This document shows positions 1-6,900 of a DNA stretch of 8,304 nucleotides, in pieces. The stretch's first letter is position 1; each line of letters begins with the position of its first letter. The stretch is from contig CAIJTL010000533.1 of NCBI GenBank assembly GCA_903823545.1, forward strand, positions 1 through 8,304, given 5' to 3'. A model generated the notes under the pieces. The model was not told the DNA's origin. It worked only from the letters and a program-made list of their open reading frames with translations, and searched no databases. Both the position numbers and the translations under genes were made by a program. Source of the stretch: an uncultured Planctomycetaceae bacterium. GTDB lineage: Bacteria > Planctomycetota > Planctomycetia > Planctomycetales > Planctomycetaceae.

Positions 1-1434
1 CTTTGCAAGCGCACGTGCGTCTTGAATCGCACGTGAAACTTCGAGTTTCAGTTTTTCACCGATCACTTGTTGGCGTGCGACCTCGTCGAGAATCAAACTT
101 TTTCCCGTCGCGGCATCGAGCGAGAACTCCTCTTTGTTCAAGAGACTGTCGTCCTTCACTGTTGGCTTTTCGTCTTGTTCCTCAGCCTTCTCTTGTTTCA
201 AGCTGACGGTCTTAACCTTCAGACGCGAGCTGCCAGTCGCCAAGAGCCGACCTTGTGCGTTCTCAGGATCAAGTTCTTGAATCGCTGCACCAATTTTCTC
301 GGCGTCATGAAATTGCTTACGTGCCGCGGCTTGGTTTCCTTGATTGGTGAGCCAATCAACTCGTTGATCAAATTCATTCCACGCAGTGACTAAGAGATCT
401 TTGCCTGCGTATGGAACCAATCCGCGATCTTTGTTGGCTTGATTGAAAGCTGTCGCCAGGAATGAACTTCCTTTTTGTGAAACAAGTTCTGCAGAGGTCC
501 AAGTCATGGTCAATGGGCGGTCTGATGACCTGCCCGTTGCCGTAAACGTCGTGTCTTTGGAAAGGTTACCTTTCGCGAGAACGATGGTTTCACGGTCAGT
601 TCGCAGCGGCAGTGCTTCCGTTGCTGCGAACGTCAAATCAGAACCGGCAACTTCAAACTTCTCTGGATAGAAGACCGATGACGATGCGGCATTTGCCAAC
701 TGCTTGCCTGCGGTCGCTGCATCATTGTTTGTCGATTTCGTATCACGGCCACCATCAACCATGACGACACCGCCCGAGTACTGAGCCATCACGCCAAGCA
801 ATCGCAAATCCTGTCGTGGGCCAACTGCGTAGCTCGAAAACGAAACGTGTCGTTGACGCAATTCAGTGAGCGACTGGCGAACGGTGTCAGCACCGAGCAG
901 ATTCACGGAACTCATTCCATCACCGATATACAGCACGGTCGCAGTCCCATCTTTGGGGACAGCGCTGAGGGCAGTGTCGAGCGCCGCTTGAAAGTTCGTG
1001 GCACCGAGCGGGGCTCGTTCTTTTAAAGTAGTGACAGCATCACGAACCGATTTGCAATTGGCAGGAACAAACTCTGGAGTGAGTCGCACAGCTTTAACGT
1101 CAACGGCAAACAGGCTCACTTGATCGTCGTTCGGCAGGCCGTCCAAGAACGCTTGCAACACTGCAAACCCTTGCGTGCGATGCTCGCCGAATTGGCTAGC
1201 CGACGTGTCCATCAACACGACGTGATGGCGCACGGTCTTCGCGGCAGGCAGTTCTTTCGCGCGCAAGCTAATAGCGAGATACGTCTCGCCGGAGGGAGCT
1301 TCGTACTTCAGTATCTCACCGTTGGCTGGCACAGTCGCAGCCACGGGATTCGCTGAGAAAGAAACGCCCAGCGGTAAAACGCTGAGGCACGAGCCGAGCA
1401 CAACACGAGCGAACAATTGCGATGACTTTGACAT
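1..1434 (-). CDS. Secreted von Willebrand factor type A (VWA) domain protein, 3' end beyond window
   Basis: The reverse strand reads open for 478 codons from ATG 1434-1432 to the window edge, so the C-terminus is missing. Residues 1-28 look like a Sec signal peptide: K3 and R10, a hydrophobic run VVLGSCLSVLPLGV, and possible cleavage after FSA. A VWA fold spans about residues 70-230. It has the MIDAS motif D76-T-S-A-S80, the MIDAS threonine in G144-A-T-N147, and the Y-I-G-D172-G strand, so the metal site appears complete. Residues about 355-398 hold a helical stretch ending in ELDPENA that resembles a TPR half-repeat. A charged linker of K, E and D (about 412-437) follows, then another helical region. 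VWA domains bind protein ligands through a divalent metal, so an envelope adhesion or scaffold role is inferred; the partner is unknown. The start is fixed by GGGAG six bases upstream. Being secreted, it probably acts outside the cytoplasmic membrane. Confidence 0.88.
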   Translation of the reverse strand, partial: MSKSSQLFARVVLGSCLSVLPLGVSFSANPVAATVPANGEILKYEAPSGETYLAISLRAKELPAAKTVRHHVVLMDTSASQFGEHRTQGFAVLQAFLDGLPNDDQVSLFAVDVKAVRLTPEFVPANCKSVRDAVTTLKERAPLGATNFQAALDTALSAVPKDGTATVLYIGDGMSSVNLLGADTVRQSLTELRQRHVSFSSYAVGPRQDLRLLGVMAQYSGGVVMVDGGRDTKSTNNDAATAGKQLANAASSSVFYPEKFEVAGSDLTFAATEALPLRTDRETIVLAKGNLSKDTTFTATGRSSDRPLTMTWTSAELVSQKGSSFLATAFNQANKDRGLVPYAGKDLLVTAWNEFDQRVDWLTNQGNQAAARKQFHDAEKIGAAIQELDPENAQGRLLATGSSRLKVKTVSLKQEKAEEQDEKPTVKDDSLLNKEEFSLDAATGKSLILDEVARQQVIGEKLKLEVSRAIQDARALAK

Positions 1435-1440
1435 GGAACA

Positions 1441-1445
1441 CTCCC
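1441..1445 (-). promoter_or_regulatory. Ribosome binding site of the VWA gene
   Basis: GGGAG on the minus strand lies 6 bases before the ATG at 1434. It supports this start codon and the signal peptide that follows it. Confidence 0.6.
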
Positions 1446-1504
1446 GGTATGCGATGAGCGGCATGACGTCCGAACGGACTTTCTCCCTGACGGAGGTGTG
1501 CCGC

Positions 1505-1510
1505 ATTCTA
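1505..1510 (-). promoter_or_regulatory. Possible -10 box for the VWA gene
   Basis: TAGAAT on the minus strand matches TATAAT at five of six positions and lies about 70 bases before the VWA start codon. No clear -35 hexamer is found 16-18 bases upstream (the region reads TCGTGA), so this is a weak candidate. Confidence 0.2.
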
Positions 1511-1881
1511 CATAGACAGTCGGACGCTCACGATCCTTTTTTTGCCGAGATTCTCAAACGGCCCCAATTTACCCCGAGTTGCCAGCTTGAGGCTCGCAAT
1601 CCCCGATCAACCGGCGTGGCAGGCATGAAACTGACGTTGAGCACGAACCAAACAATGCGACGTCTCAAACTGTTCCGATTCGCCTGAATTTACCGACTGT
1701 CGCGGCCCGATGACTCATCGGTCGAACGTGCAGAAAGCGTTTTACAAAGCCGGCAGCCCGCAGTTTCAGTATGGATGACTGCTTATTCGACTCAGGTTTC
1801 GTGGCTTTAATTGGGGTATTGCGGCCTCTTAAAGAATGCGACCTAGCACACGCAACGGGTAACGAATGTGGGAATTTTCGA

Positions 1882-3435
1882 GTGATCGCCGCTCCTCCGT
1901 TTTCTCGTCGATTCGTTGTGGTCCTGATGGTCGCATTATGCACCGCTATCGTTGGCCAGATCGCAAGAACGGCCTTCGTCCCTGACCCAGTACAACCGAT
2001 GTTGACTCCTAACGGTTGGTATCGCCTCGAGTCATCCGCCGGAAGGGGGTTTTGTCGGCTTCCATCGGGGAGCGGAAGTTACATGTTGGTCATTGGCTGC
2101 TTGGCGGACGCGAGCGAAGCTCATGAAGTCCGAATCAAGTTCACAAGAGACGATGATCTTGCCGGTCAACTCAGGGACGTCGAACAGACGGTTCGCCTGC
2201 TTAGTTTTTCCGATGAAGCCACTGGCGAGTCGCCTTTACTACGGACTTTGCCACTGACTGTCGAATGTTTTGATCGAATAGCAGCGGCTTCAGCAATGGA
2301 CGATGCGGCCTCAAATCGTGCCGTGGCTTTGGGAGATACTCGCGATTTCTTCATCCACGTCACGGACGGCGAATTGAACGATCCTAAGCAATACGCGCGA
2401 ATGACTGCTCAATGCGTCGGCGAAGGGAGTCGAGTTCGTATATTTGTGGACCAACAGTTGGGAACAAACGGAATCCGCGATTCTCAAGTTCGCGACCTCA
2501 TTCATCTCCTCGAAGCCGATGTCTTGCCGCGCGTCGAAGCACAGTTCGGAACTCTCGTTGACGTTGATCACGATGGTCGATTTGCGATCGTTATCAGCCC
2601 GTGGTTGAGTCGTCTGCAAGGAGGGCGAGTTTCAATCAATGGTATGGTTCGCAATACGGACTTTCGTCGCGATGTCGCACCGCCGCTTGGAAATCAGTGC
2701 GACATGCTGCTGTTGAATTCGGCGTTGCCCTGTAGTGCGGCTTTACGAGATTTATTATCTCACGAGATCGCTCATGCCGCCTGCATTAGCCAGCGAGTTC
2801 GGTTTCAACCGACGAGACTTGGAGACGAACAAGATTGGGTCAGCGAGGGGCTCGCACATCTCGCCGAGCCGACAGACACGAATTCCGGAGAACGAATCGC
2901 GACATTCTTGGACAAACCGTCGCAACATCCGCTGGTGATTCCGGATTACTACCGAGCCGGTTTGTGGCGTGATCCCGGTTGCCGTGGTGCGACAGTGCTC
3001 TTTTTCAAGTGGTGTGCTGAGAGGCAAGGTTACGAATTTTGCCGTCGGCTTGCACAATCGTCCGAGGCTGGATGTCGCAGCATTGAACAAGCGACGAAAG
3101 AGCGCTTCGAGGATTTGTTTCGACAATGGAGCGTTTCACTCGTTGACGAAAATGGCAGCCAGCCAGACGGCAAACAGGGCGGAGGCCGCGTCGTTCAACC
3201 AACCAAATTGTGCCGACAAAATCCTATTGTCGGTGACGCTGATGTGGCACTCACGATTCGAGGGACCGCCTTCACCGTCGTTGAATTGCCATCGAACAAC
3301 GCCGCATCAGTGATTCTGCGAATTGAAGGGGACTCCGCCGCACATTGGCAGTATTCGATTCGGCGCAACACTTCGAAGACACCGACTCTGGAATCAAATA
3401 CGCGATTGCTGGCGGCCGATCGTGGTTCGAGATGA
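1882..3435 (+). CDS. Membrane-anchored or secreted M30-like zinc metallopeptidase (gluzincin)
   Basis: The product is a probable extracytoplasmic zinc endopeptidase. In the 517-residue form starting at GTG 1882, residues about 8-29 carry RR then a hydrophobic stretch (FVVVLMVALCTAIVG), a signal peptide or anchor. The catalytic H294-E-I-A-H298 follows LRDLLS. The motif W-V-S-E322-G-L-A-H-L lies 28 residues after the first His and supplies the expected third, glutamate zinc ligand. About 75 residues before HEIAH is LVDVDHDGRFAIVISPW, like the D-x-D-x-D-G-K-x-x-I-L segment of the hyicolysin (M30) group. The C-terminal 130 residues are not recognised. GTG 1882 was chosen because GGGAA lies 7 bases upstream and the signal segment then sits at the N-terminus. 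ATG 1771, in the same frame, would add 37 residues with no signal character and has no Shine-Dalgarno site. The substrate is unknown. The broken GT87 gene follows 45 bases downstream on the same strand. Confidence 0.75.
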   Translation: MIAAPPFSRRFVVVLMVALCTAIVGQIARTAFVPDPVQPMLTPNGWYRLESSAGRGFCRLPSGSGSYMLVIGCLADASEAHEVRIKFTRDDDLAGQLRDVEQTVRLLSFSDEATGESPLLRTLPLTVECFDRIAAASAMDDAASNRAVALGDTRDFFIHVTDGELNDPKQYARMTAQCVGEGSRVRIFVDQQLGTNGIRDSQVRDLIHLLEADVLPRVEAQFGTLVDVDHDGRFAIVISPWLSRLQGGRVSINGMVRNTDFRRDVAPPLGNQCDMLLLNSALPCSAALRDLLSHEIAHAACISQRVRFQPTRLGDEQDWVSEGLAHLAEPTDTNSGERIATFLDKPSQHPLVIPDYYRAGLWRDPGCRGATVLFFKWCAERQGYEFCRRLAQSSEAGCRSIEQATKERFEDLFRQWSVSLVDENGSQPDGKQGGGRVVQPTKLCRQNPIVGDADVALTIRGTAFTVVELPSNNAASVILRIEGDSAAHWQYSIRRNTSKTPTLESNTRLLAADRGSR

Positions 3436-3480
3436 GTGCGTGTCACACTGATTTGAAGCATCGTTTCATGAATAGAGTCA

Positions 3481-3657
3481 ATGATGAACGTGTCTGGCAG
3501 TCGCATCGATCAATGGCTCCAAGTTCAACTGACACGCAGCCGCGTGACGTTTTTATGCGGCGTTTGCTTGCTGCTACAGATTTCGATCTTTCTGTATGCG
3601 GTCACTGTTCCGGGCATGCAGAATCGCTTGGGATTTGTACGTGGCCGAGACCTGTAA
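3481..3657 (+). pseudogene. Severed N-terminal segment of the GT87 glycosyltransferase, ended by in-frame TAA
   Basis: From ATG 3481 (ATG 3484 is also possible) the frame codes 58 residues and ends at TAA 3655-3657. It is exactly in frame with the GT87 frame that continues to 4746. The segment holds a cytoplasmic start, a first membrane helix (about residues 22-44, VTFLCGVCLLLQISIFLYAV) and then G-R-D57-L. After the stop, the sequence continues Q-F-F-I-S-G-R-M-V-A-N-G. Across the stop this reads R-D-L-x-Q-F-F-x-x-G-R, the usual GT87 pattern D-[FL]-x-x-[FY]-[FY]-x-x-G after TM1. A leucine codon TTA changed to TAA would explain it with one base. The join therefore looks like a nonsense mutation (or sequencing error) inside one gene of about 421 residues, not two genes. 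Confidence 0.7.
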
Positions 3658-3678
3658 CAGTTCTTTATCAGCGGTCGC

Positions 3679-4746
3679 ATGGTGGCCAACGGAGAAAGTC
3701 AGCACCTCTACGACCACGAATTCTTCACGCAAAAGCAGTACGAATTGCACCCACTGACGGATGCAAATCGAGATCAGAATCCGCCGTACTTCTCCTTGTA
3801 TCCACCGACCTTGGCGCTCGTCGTGTCGCTGCCAGCGAGGCTACCCTATGACCTCTTTGTGTGCTGTGGCTGGCTTTGGACTGTGGGCGGATACGTCTTT
3901 GTGGCACGCTGGATCATTCGCGATCTAGGTCCCCCCGCTGAGTGGCGATTGGCGAGCTGGCTGGGGGTTCTCGGATTTCATTCCGCGATCGTGATGTTGT
4001 GGCACTGCCAATTCAGTTGGCTGTGGACGTTAAGTTTCATGGCCTGTTTTCGCTGGCGACGTAGCGGCCAAGACTTCACGGCCGGATTGTGGCTCTCATT
4101 ACTGACATTGAAGCCACAATTTGCGGCTGCCGCAGTTCTGTGGCTGTTGTTGCGACAGTCATGGCGCACTTTGGTGGGACTGCTTGTGGGGTTTATGAGC
4201 CAAGCGGCGGTCGTCGCAATCGTCCTGGGGCCGAGCATCTGGCGCGACTACTTTGTGGGAGCGAGCATCTATTCCCGGCTATCGTCGCTGTATCAATTCG
4301 ATCCAGAGTATCAGCAGGCGTTTCTCGGCATCTTTCAGGGGCTAATCGGGGGCGAACAGATTTGGCTGTGTCGCGGCCTCTCACTACTTGCTTCCATCTT
4401 CGCAAGTTGGGGAGCATTCCGCATCTTTCGCTCTCCGATTGTCAATCATCGAATCGAAGAATCTGCGGCAATCCTGATGATTTTGCTCGTGATCCCGCAT
4501 TTGCTGATCTACGACTTAACCCTGCTCATGATTCCGATGGTCCATGTGCTGGTGATGCACTGCCAGAGTCCTGGTGATGTTCCCGTCTGGCCTGCAGCGT
4601 TGCTTTACGGGCTGACGATGCTGGCACCGCTTTATCGAACGGTGCCAGGTTTCAGTCTCGTGCCACTTGCGATGTTCGCGACGCTTTACATCTTGATGCG
4701 AGTGAGCCAACCGCGTGAGCTTACGACTTCTTCGGAGCCGTCGTGA
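3679..4746 (+). CDS. GT87/DUF2029 polytopic glycosyltransferase, remaining C-terminal frame
   Basis: The 355-residue open part starts at ATG 3679, 21 bases after the in-frame TAA; no Shine-Dalgarno site precedes this ATG. It is a multi-span membrane protein of the GT-C fold. Visible family signs are L-Y-D near the start, a hallmark S-L-L-T-L-K-P-Q-F segment followed by helices and a basic RQSWRT loop, and P-H-L-L-I-Y-D-L-T-L-L near the end. GT87 enzymes such as mycobacterial PimE use polyprenol-phosphate sugars outside the membrane, with a catalytic Asp just after the first helix. That Asp (D57 of the full frame) and TM1 lie upstream of the stop, so a protein starting here should be inactive by homology. 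The rest of the frame shows no further damage, suggesting a recent lesion or a sequence error. The last 26 bases overlap the convergent gene on the other strand. Confidence 0.75.
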   Translation: MVANGESQHLYDHEFFTQKQYELHPLTDANRDQNPPYFSLYPPTLALVVSLPARLPYDLFVCCGWLWTVGGYVFVARWIIRDLGPPAEWRLASWLGVLGFHSAIVMLWHCQFSWLWTLSFMACFRWRRSGQDFTAGLWLSLLTLKPQFAAAAVLWLLLRQSWRTLVGLLVGFMSQAAVVAIVLGPSIWRDYFVGASIYSRLSSLYQFDPEYQQAFLGIFQGLIGGEQIWLCRGLSLLASIFASWGAFRIFRSPIVNHRIEESAAILMILLVIPHLLIYDLTLLMIPMVHVLVMHCQSPGDVPVWPAALLYGLTMLAPLYRTVPGFSLVPLAMFATLYILMRVSQPRELTTSSEPS

Positions 4747-5200
4747 ACTTCAGCCGCTCTTGATAAATCTTCTTCATTCGCTGCTTCGGATAGATGCGGA
4801 TGACTTTTCCCTTGTAGGTCAGTCGCCCTTGGTCGTCGTTGTCAAGATGCTCTTTGACTTCGGGCTTTCCTTCGCCGGCGTAAAGCGCGGCGAAAGTTTC
4901 CGGGTCAACGCCTCGTCCATCTTCAAGATCTTGAACAGCGTTGATGCCGCCTGCAGCAATCGAAAAGACGTTGAGGTTAGGTGTCGCCGAGACGTAGAGG
5001 TTTTCTTGCTCCAGTGTTTCAGCGGCTGCTTTCAACGCGTTGAAGGCCTCTGACACTTTCTTGGTGGCTTCTGGTGACGGTCCAGCGGCATCCCCCGCTT
5101 GAGCTCCCAACGGACGTGGAGACAAAGCATGAGTCGTTCCGAGAACGTATCCGAAGCCCAATACAGCCAAGACCGACAACGTTTTCCACATAGGACGCAT
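4721..5200 (-). CDS. Secreted protein of unknown function
   Basis: I do not recognise this 159-residue protein. Residues 1-25 form a signal peptide: MRPMWK, a hydrophobic core of about 14 residues (LSVLAVLGFGYVLG), and possible cleavage after THA (25) or AQA (35). The mature part has a helical segment at about 44-68 (EATKKVSEAFNALKAAAETL), a central N-L-Y-V-S-A-T-P-N-L-N-V-F-S-I-A-A-G-G region, and a basic C-terminus (Y-K-G-K-V-I-R-I-Y, then lysine-rich). It contains no cysteine and no obvious catalytic motif. ATG 5200 was chosen over the in-frame ATG three codons later because AAGGAGG lies six bases upstream of it. It follows the small membrane protein gene by 17 bases and is probably co-transcribed with it. 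Its stop lies inside the 3' end of the GT87 gene. Confidence 0.75.
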   Translation of the reverse strand: MRPMWKTLSVLAVLGFGYVLGTTHALSPRPLGAQAGDAAGPSPEATKKVSEAFNALKAAAETLEQENLYVSATPNLNVFSIAAGGINAVQDLEDGRGVDPETFAALYAGEGKPEVKEHLDNDDQGRLTYKGKVIRIYPKQRMKKIYQERLKFTTAPKKS

Positions 5201-5206
5201 GACGCG

Positions 5207-5213
5207 CCTCCTT
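5207..5213 (-). promoter_or_regulatory. Strong ribosome binding site for the secreted unknown protein
   Basis: AAGGAGG on the minus strand lies six bases before ATG 5200, in the 17-base gap after the upstream stop. It is the strongest Shine-Dalgarno match in the window and decides the start of that gene. Confidence 0.7.
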
Positions 5214-5217
5214 CCAA

Positions 5218-5478
5218 TCAGGCCACCTTGCGGTGTGAAGTTTCTACGTCGGCTCGCTCGTCGCGAACCGAAATGGGAAGCGTCTCACTCAACGCACCTG
5301 AATCATTGCTTTTAAGCTGCGAGCGATTGAGAAAAACACTGACGTACATCAAAGATGCCGAAGCTACTAACGCGACGAAGCATCCCATCAACGCAATTTG
5401 GTCTTCCGTGAAATTTTGGAAAAGGTCCATGAGCAAGACGCCTTCTGGAAGAGACATGGAAAAGAATCTATGAGCCAA
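5218..5478 (-). CDS. Small single-span membrane protein of unknown function
   Basis: The maximal frame has 86 residues from ATG 5478. It has one hydrophobic helix at about residues 28-50 (IALMGCFVALVASASLMYVSVFL) and a charged C-terminal tail of about 35 residues. No family is recognised. The true start is uncertain: ATGs occur at codons 1, 8 and 17. Only codon 17 (ATG 5430) has a purine-rich AGAAGG upstream, at a long spacing of about 10 bases, and it gives a 70-residue protein MDLFQNFTED. The outermost ATG is kept here as the limit. It is the first gene of a probable two-gene unit with the secreted protein 17 bases downstream, so the two may act together at the membrane. That link is inferred from spacing only. 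Confidence 0.6.
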   Translation of the reverse strand: MAHRFFSMSLPEGVLLMDLFQNFTEDQIALMGCFVALVASASLMYVSVFLNRSQLKSNDSGALSETLPISVRDERADVETSHRKVA

Positions 5479-5495
5479 AGCGCTGACTAAGTTTT

Positions 5496-5527
5496 CGGAC
5501 TTTGCCCAGAAGCCCCTTCAAAGTCCG
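5496..5527. repeat. Perfect 9-bp inverted repeat between divergent genes
   Basis: CGGACTTTG at 5496-5504 is mirrored by CAAAGTCCG at 5519-5527, with 14 bases between the arms. The loop contains a small nested GAAG-CCC-CTTC. It lies 18 bases before the minus-strand small membrane protein frame and about 90 bases before the proposed plus-strand promoter. It could be an operator dyad or a hairpin in the 5' leader of the minus-strand transcript. No T-run follows the downstream arm on either strand, so a simple intrinsic terminator is unlikely. Confidence 0.55.
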
Positions 5528-5618
5528 TCACAAAACCGGCGAGTATTGCCGAAAGCGATGTTGGAGTTGGCAGTCAGCGAAACTCTTCGCGGCGTTACGA
5601 CTCTGCCGTGAAGTCACC

Positions 5619-5648
5619 TTGACCCTTTTGCGGGGACTGTCTTATACG
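5619..5648 (+). promoter_or_regulatory. Candidate sigma70-type promoter for the lptF/epmA unit
   Basis: TTGACC at 5619-5624 (five of six -35 matches) and TATACG at 5643-5648 (four of six -10 matches) are 18 bases apart. Transcription would start near 5655, giving a leader of about 45 bases to ATG 5702. There is no experimental support. Confidence 0.4.
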
Positions 5649-5701
5649 CCTTTGCTTAGGCCAGTGCTTCGTTCCTCCATGAAACAGAGTTCGGTCGTTT
5701 T

Positions 5702-6880
5702 ATGCGGCTGTTGCAGCGTTACATTCTCGGCGAGCTGTTGCATGTCTTCACGTTCGTCTTGAGTATCCTGACGGTTCTGTTGGTTTTTGTCGGCGTATTT
5801 CGCGAAGTCAGCGAAAGTGGACTCGGCCCGCTGCAAGCACTTCAAATTCTTCCTTACATCATTCCCAGCATGTTGCCTTACACGATTCCGGCAACGATGT
5901 TGTTGAGTGTCTGCGTAGTTTATGGCCGCATGGCGGGAGATCAGGAAATCACAGCTGCGAAGGCGGCAGGCATCAGCGTAATGGCCTTGCTGGCACCGTC
6001 CTTTTTCTTTGGTGCGGTCGTCAGTGTCTGCTCGCTGTTGCTGACCGATCAAGTCATTCCATGGGCGGAATCAAACATTCTTCGCGTGGTCACTGCGGCG
6101 ATGGAGCAAATGCTGCTCGACAAATTAGGGACCGAGTATCAGGCCAGCATGGGCTCGAACACGATCTCGGTCCATGAGGTGATCGACAAGCGACTGATTC
6201 TCCCGACGTTTCGCTACGTTCCCAGCGGTAGCAAGCGGGCCATCACGGCGCGTGCTCAAGAAGCGGAATTGCTCGATTTCGACCTGGAAAAGCGAGAGGT
6301 TAGGCTTCGATTCATTGGGATGCAGGTCGATGTTCCCGGACAAGGACGTCAGAAGATTGAAGAGTGGGAACATTCCTTCCCGCTTTCGATCGGGCAGGCT
6401 CAGCCAAAGGACCGCCACATCAATGTGCGAGAGATTCAAAAGAAGCTGACGATGCTGGAAACGAAGCATGGTTCGTTGCAGCAAGAGCGAGCCATCACTG
6501 CCGCACTCGCGCTAGCAATCGGAGATTACTCACAGCTTGGCGGTCGTCAATTCCAAGGATACGACCTGCAACTCTTTGACAACCGCTTCAAGTTCTTCCG
6601 CCTGCGAACAGAGCTGCATAGCCGATTTGCTCTCGCATGTAGTTGTTTTTTCTTTGTGCTTGTTGGTAGCCCATTCGCCGTGTTGCAAGCGAAGCGACAA
6701 TTCTTGACGAACTTCTTTATCTGCTTTGTCCCAATTGTGCTCGTGTATTACCCGGTCGTGTTTTTGGGGATGAACCTGTCAAAGACCGGCACGGTCGATC
6801 CCGCTTGGGCTATGTGGGTCGGGAACGCGCTTATGGCAGTTGCTGGCTTGTTTGTCTTACGTCGAGTGACACTTCATTAA
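5702..6880 (+). CDS. LptF/LptG-family lipopolysaccharide export permease (YjgP/YjgQ)
   Basis: The product is an inner-membrane permease of the LptBFG transporter, which moves lipopolysaccharide out of the membrane onto the Lpt bridge. The 392-residue protein starts with the typical M-R-L-L-Q-R-Y-I-L-x-E-L-L. It shows six helices at about 12-33, 50-77, 92-115, 309-328, 335-357 and 367-386. Between helices 3 and 4 is a soluble beta-rich domain of about 190 residues, as expected for the family. Conserved points are G-R-M-A-G-D-Q-E-I-T-A-x-x-A-A-G-I-S after TM2 (coupling to the ATPase LptB) and S-R-F-A-L-A-C-S-x-F-F-F-V-L-V-G-S-P-F-A in TM4. I cannot tell LptF from LptG with certainty. The partner permease and LptB are not in this window. 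Only a weak Shine-Dalgarno site precedes the ATG. The epmA gene follows 20 bases later, probably in the same transcript. Confidence 0.9.
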   Translation: MRLLQRYILGELLHVFTFVLSILTVLLVFVGVFREVSESGLGPLQALQILPYIIPSMLPYTIPATMLLSVCVVYGRMAGDQEITAAKAAGISVMALLAPSFFFGAVVSVCSLLLTDQVIPWAESNILRVVTAAMEQMLLDKLGTEYQASMGSNTISVHEVIDKRLILPTFRYVPSGSKRAITARAQEAELLDFDLEKREVRLRFIGMQVDVPGQGRQKIEEWEHSFPLSIGQAQPKDRHINVREIQKKLTMLETKHGSLQQERAITAALALAIGDYSQLGGRQFQGYDLQLFDNRFKFFRLRTELHSRFALACSCFFFVLVGSPFAVLQAKRQFLTNFFICFVPIVLVYYPVVFLGMNLSKTGTVDPAWAMWVGNALMAVAGLFVLRRVTLH

Positions 6881-6900
6881 CTCACAGATTAGGTACGATT

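Larger units (their letters stand above)
1435..1881. other. Divergent intergenic region between the VWA and M30-like peptidase genes
   Basis: This stretch separates two genes transcribed away from each other. I see no RNA gene or conserved protein in it. For the minus-strand gene it contains a TAGAAT hexamer at 1505-1510, five of six matches to a sigma70 -10 box, but without a convincing -35. It also has a 5-bp dyad GTCCG-AA-CGGAC at 1468-1479 between that hexamer and the VWA start. Positions 1541-1547 are a run of T with no hairpin before it. I found no good promoter for the plus-strand gene. If that gene starts at ATG 1771, the non-coding part shrinks to 336 bases. Confidence 0.5.

Noticed and set aside
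1468..1483. The 8-mer CGGACTTT here also occurs at 5496, so two minus-strand gene leaders share a motif beside a dyad.
   Set aside because: An 8-base match between two leaders of this size is quite likely by chance, and the distances to the starts differ.
1541..1547. T-run TTTTTTT that could be part of an intrinsic terminator.
   Set aside because: No GC-rich hairpin precedes it on the plus strand, and no gene ends nearby.
3345..3851. A 168-codon open frame overlapping the end of the peptidase gene and the start of the GT87 gene.
   Set aside because: It is in another frame from both recognisable proteins, has no motif, and covers the clear GT87 N-terminal coding sequence. I also considered a frameshift of the peptidase into it but saw no family signal.
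4089..4577. A 162-codon plus-strand open frame inside the GT87 gene.
   Set aside because: It is a shadow of the GT87 coding frame, which carries the LKPQ and transmembrane pattern.
4723..4744. ACGAC/GTCGT dyad at the convergent gene ends as a bidirectional terminator.
   Set aside because: Only 5 bp of stem with a 12-base loop and no T-run; too weak to call.
5642..6052. A 136-codon minus-strand open frame over the start of the lptF gene.
   Set aside because: It is antisense to the conserved LptF N-terminus, and its composition (Q, R, D, H-rich, no motif) is typical of a shadow frame.
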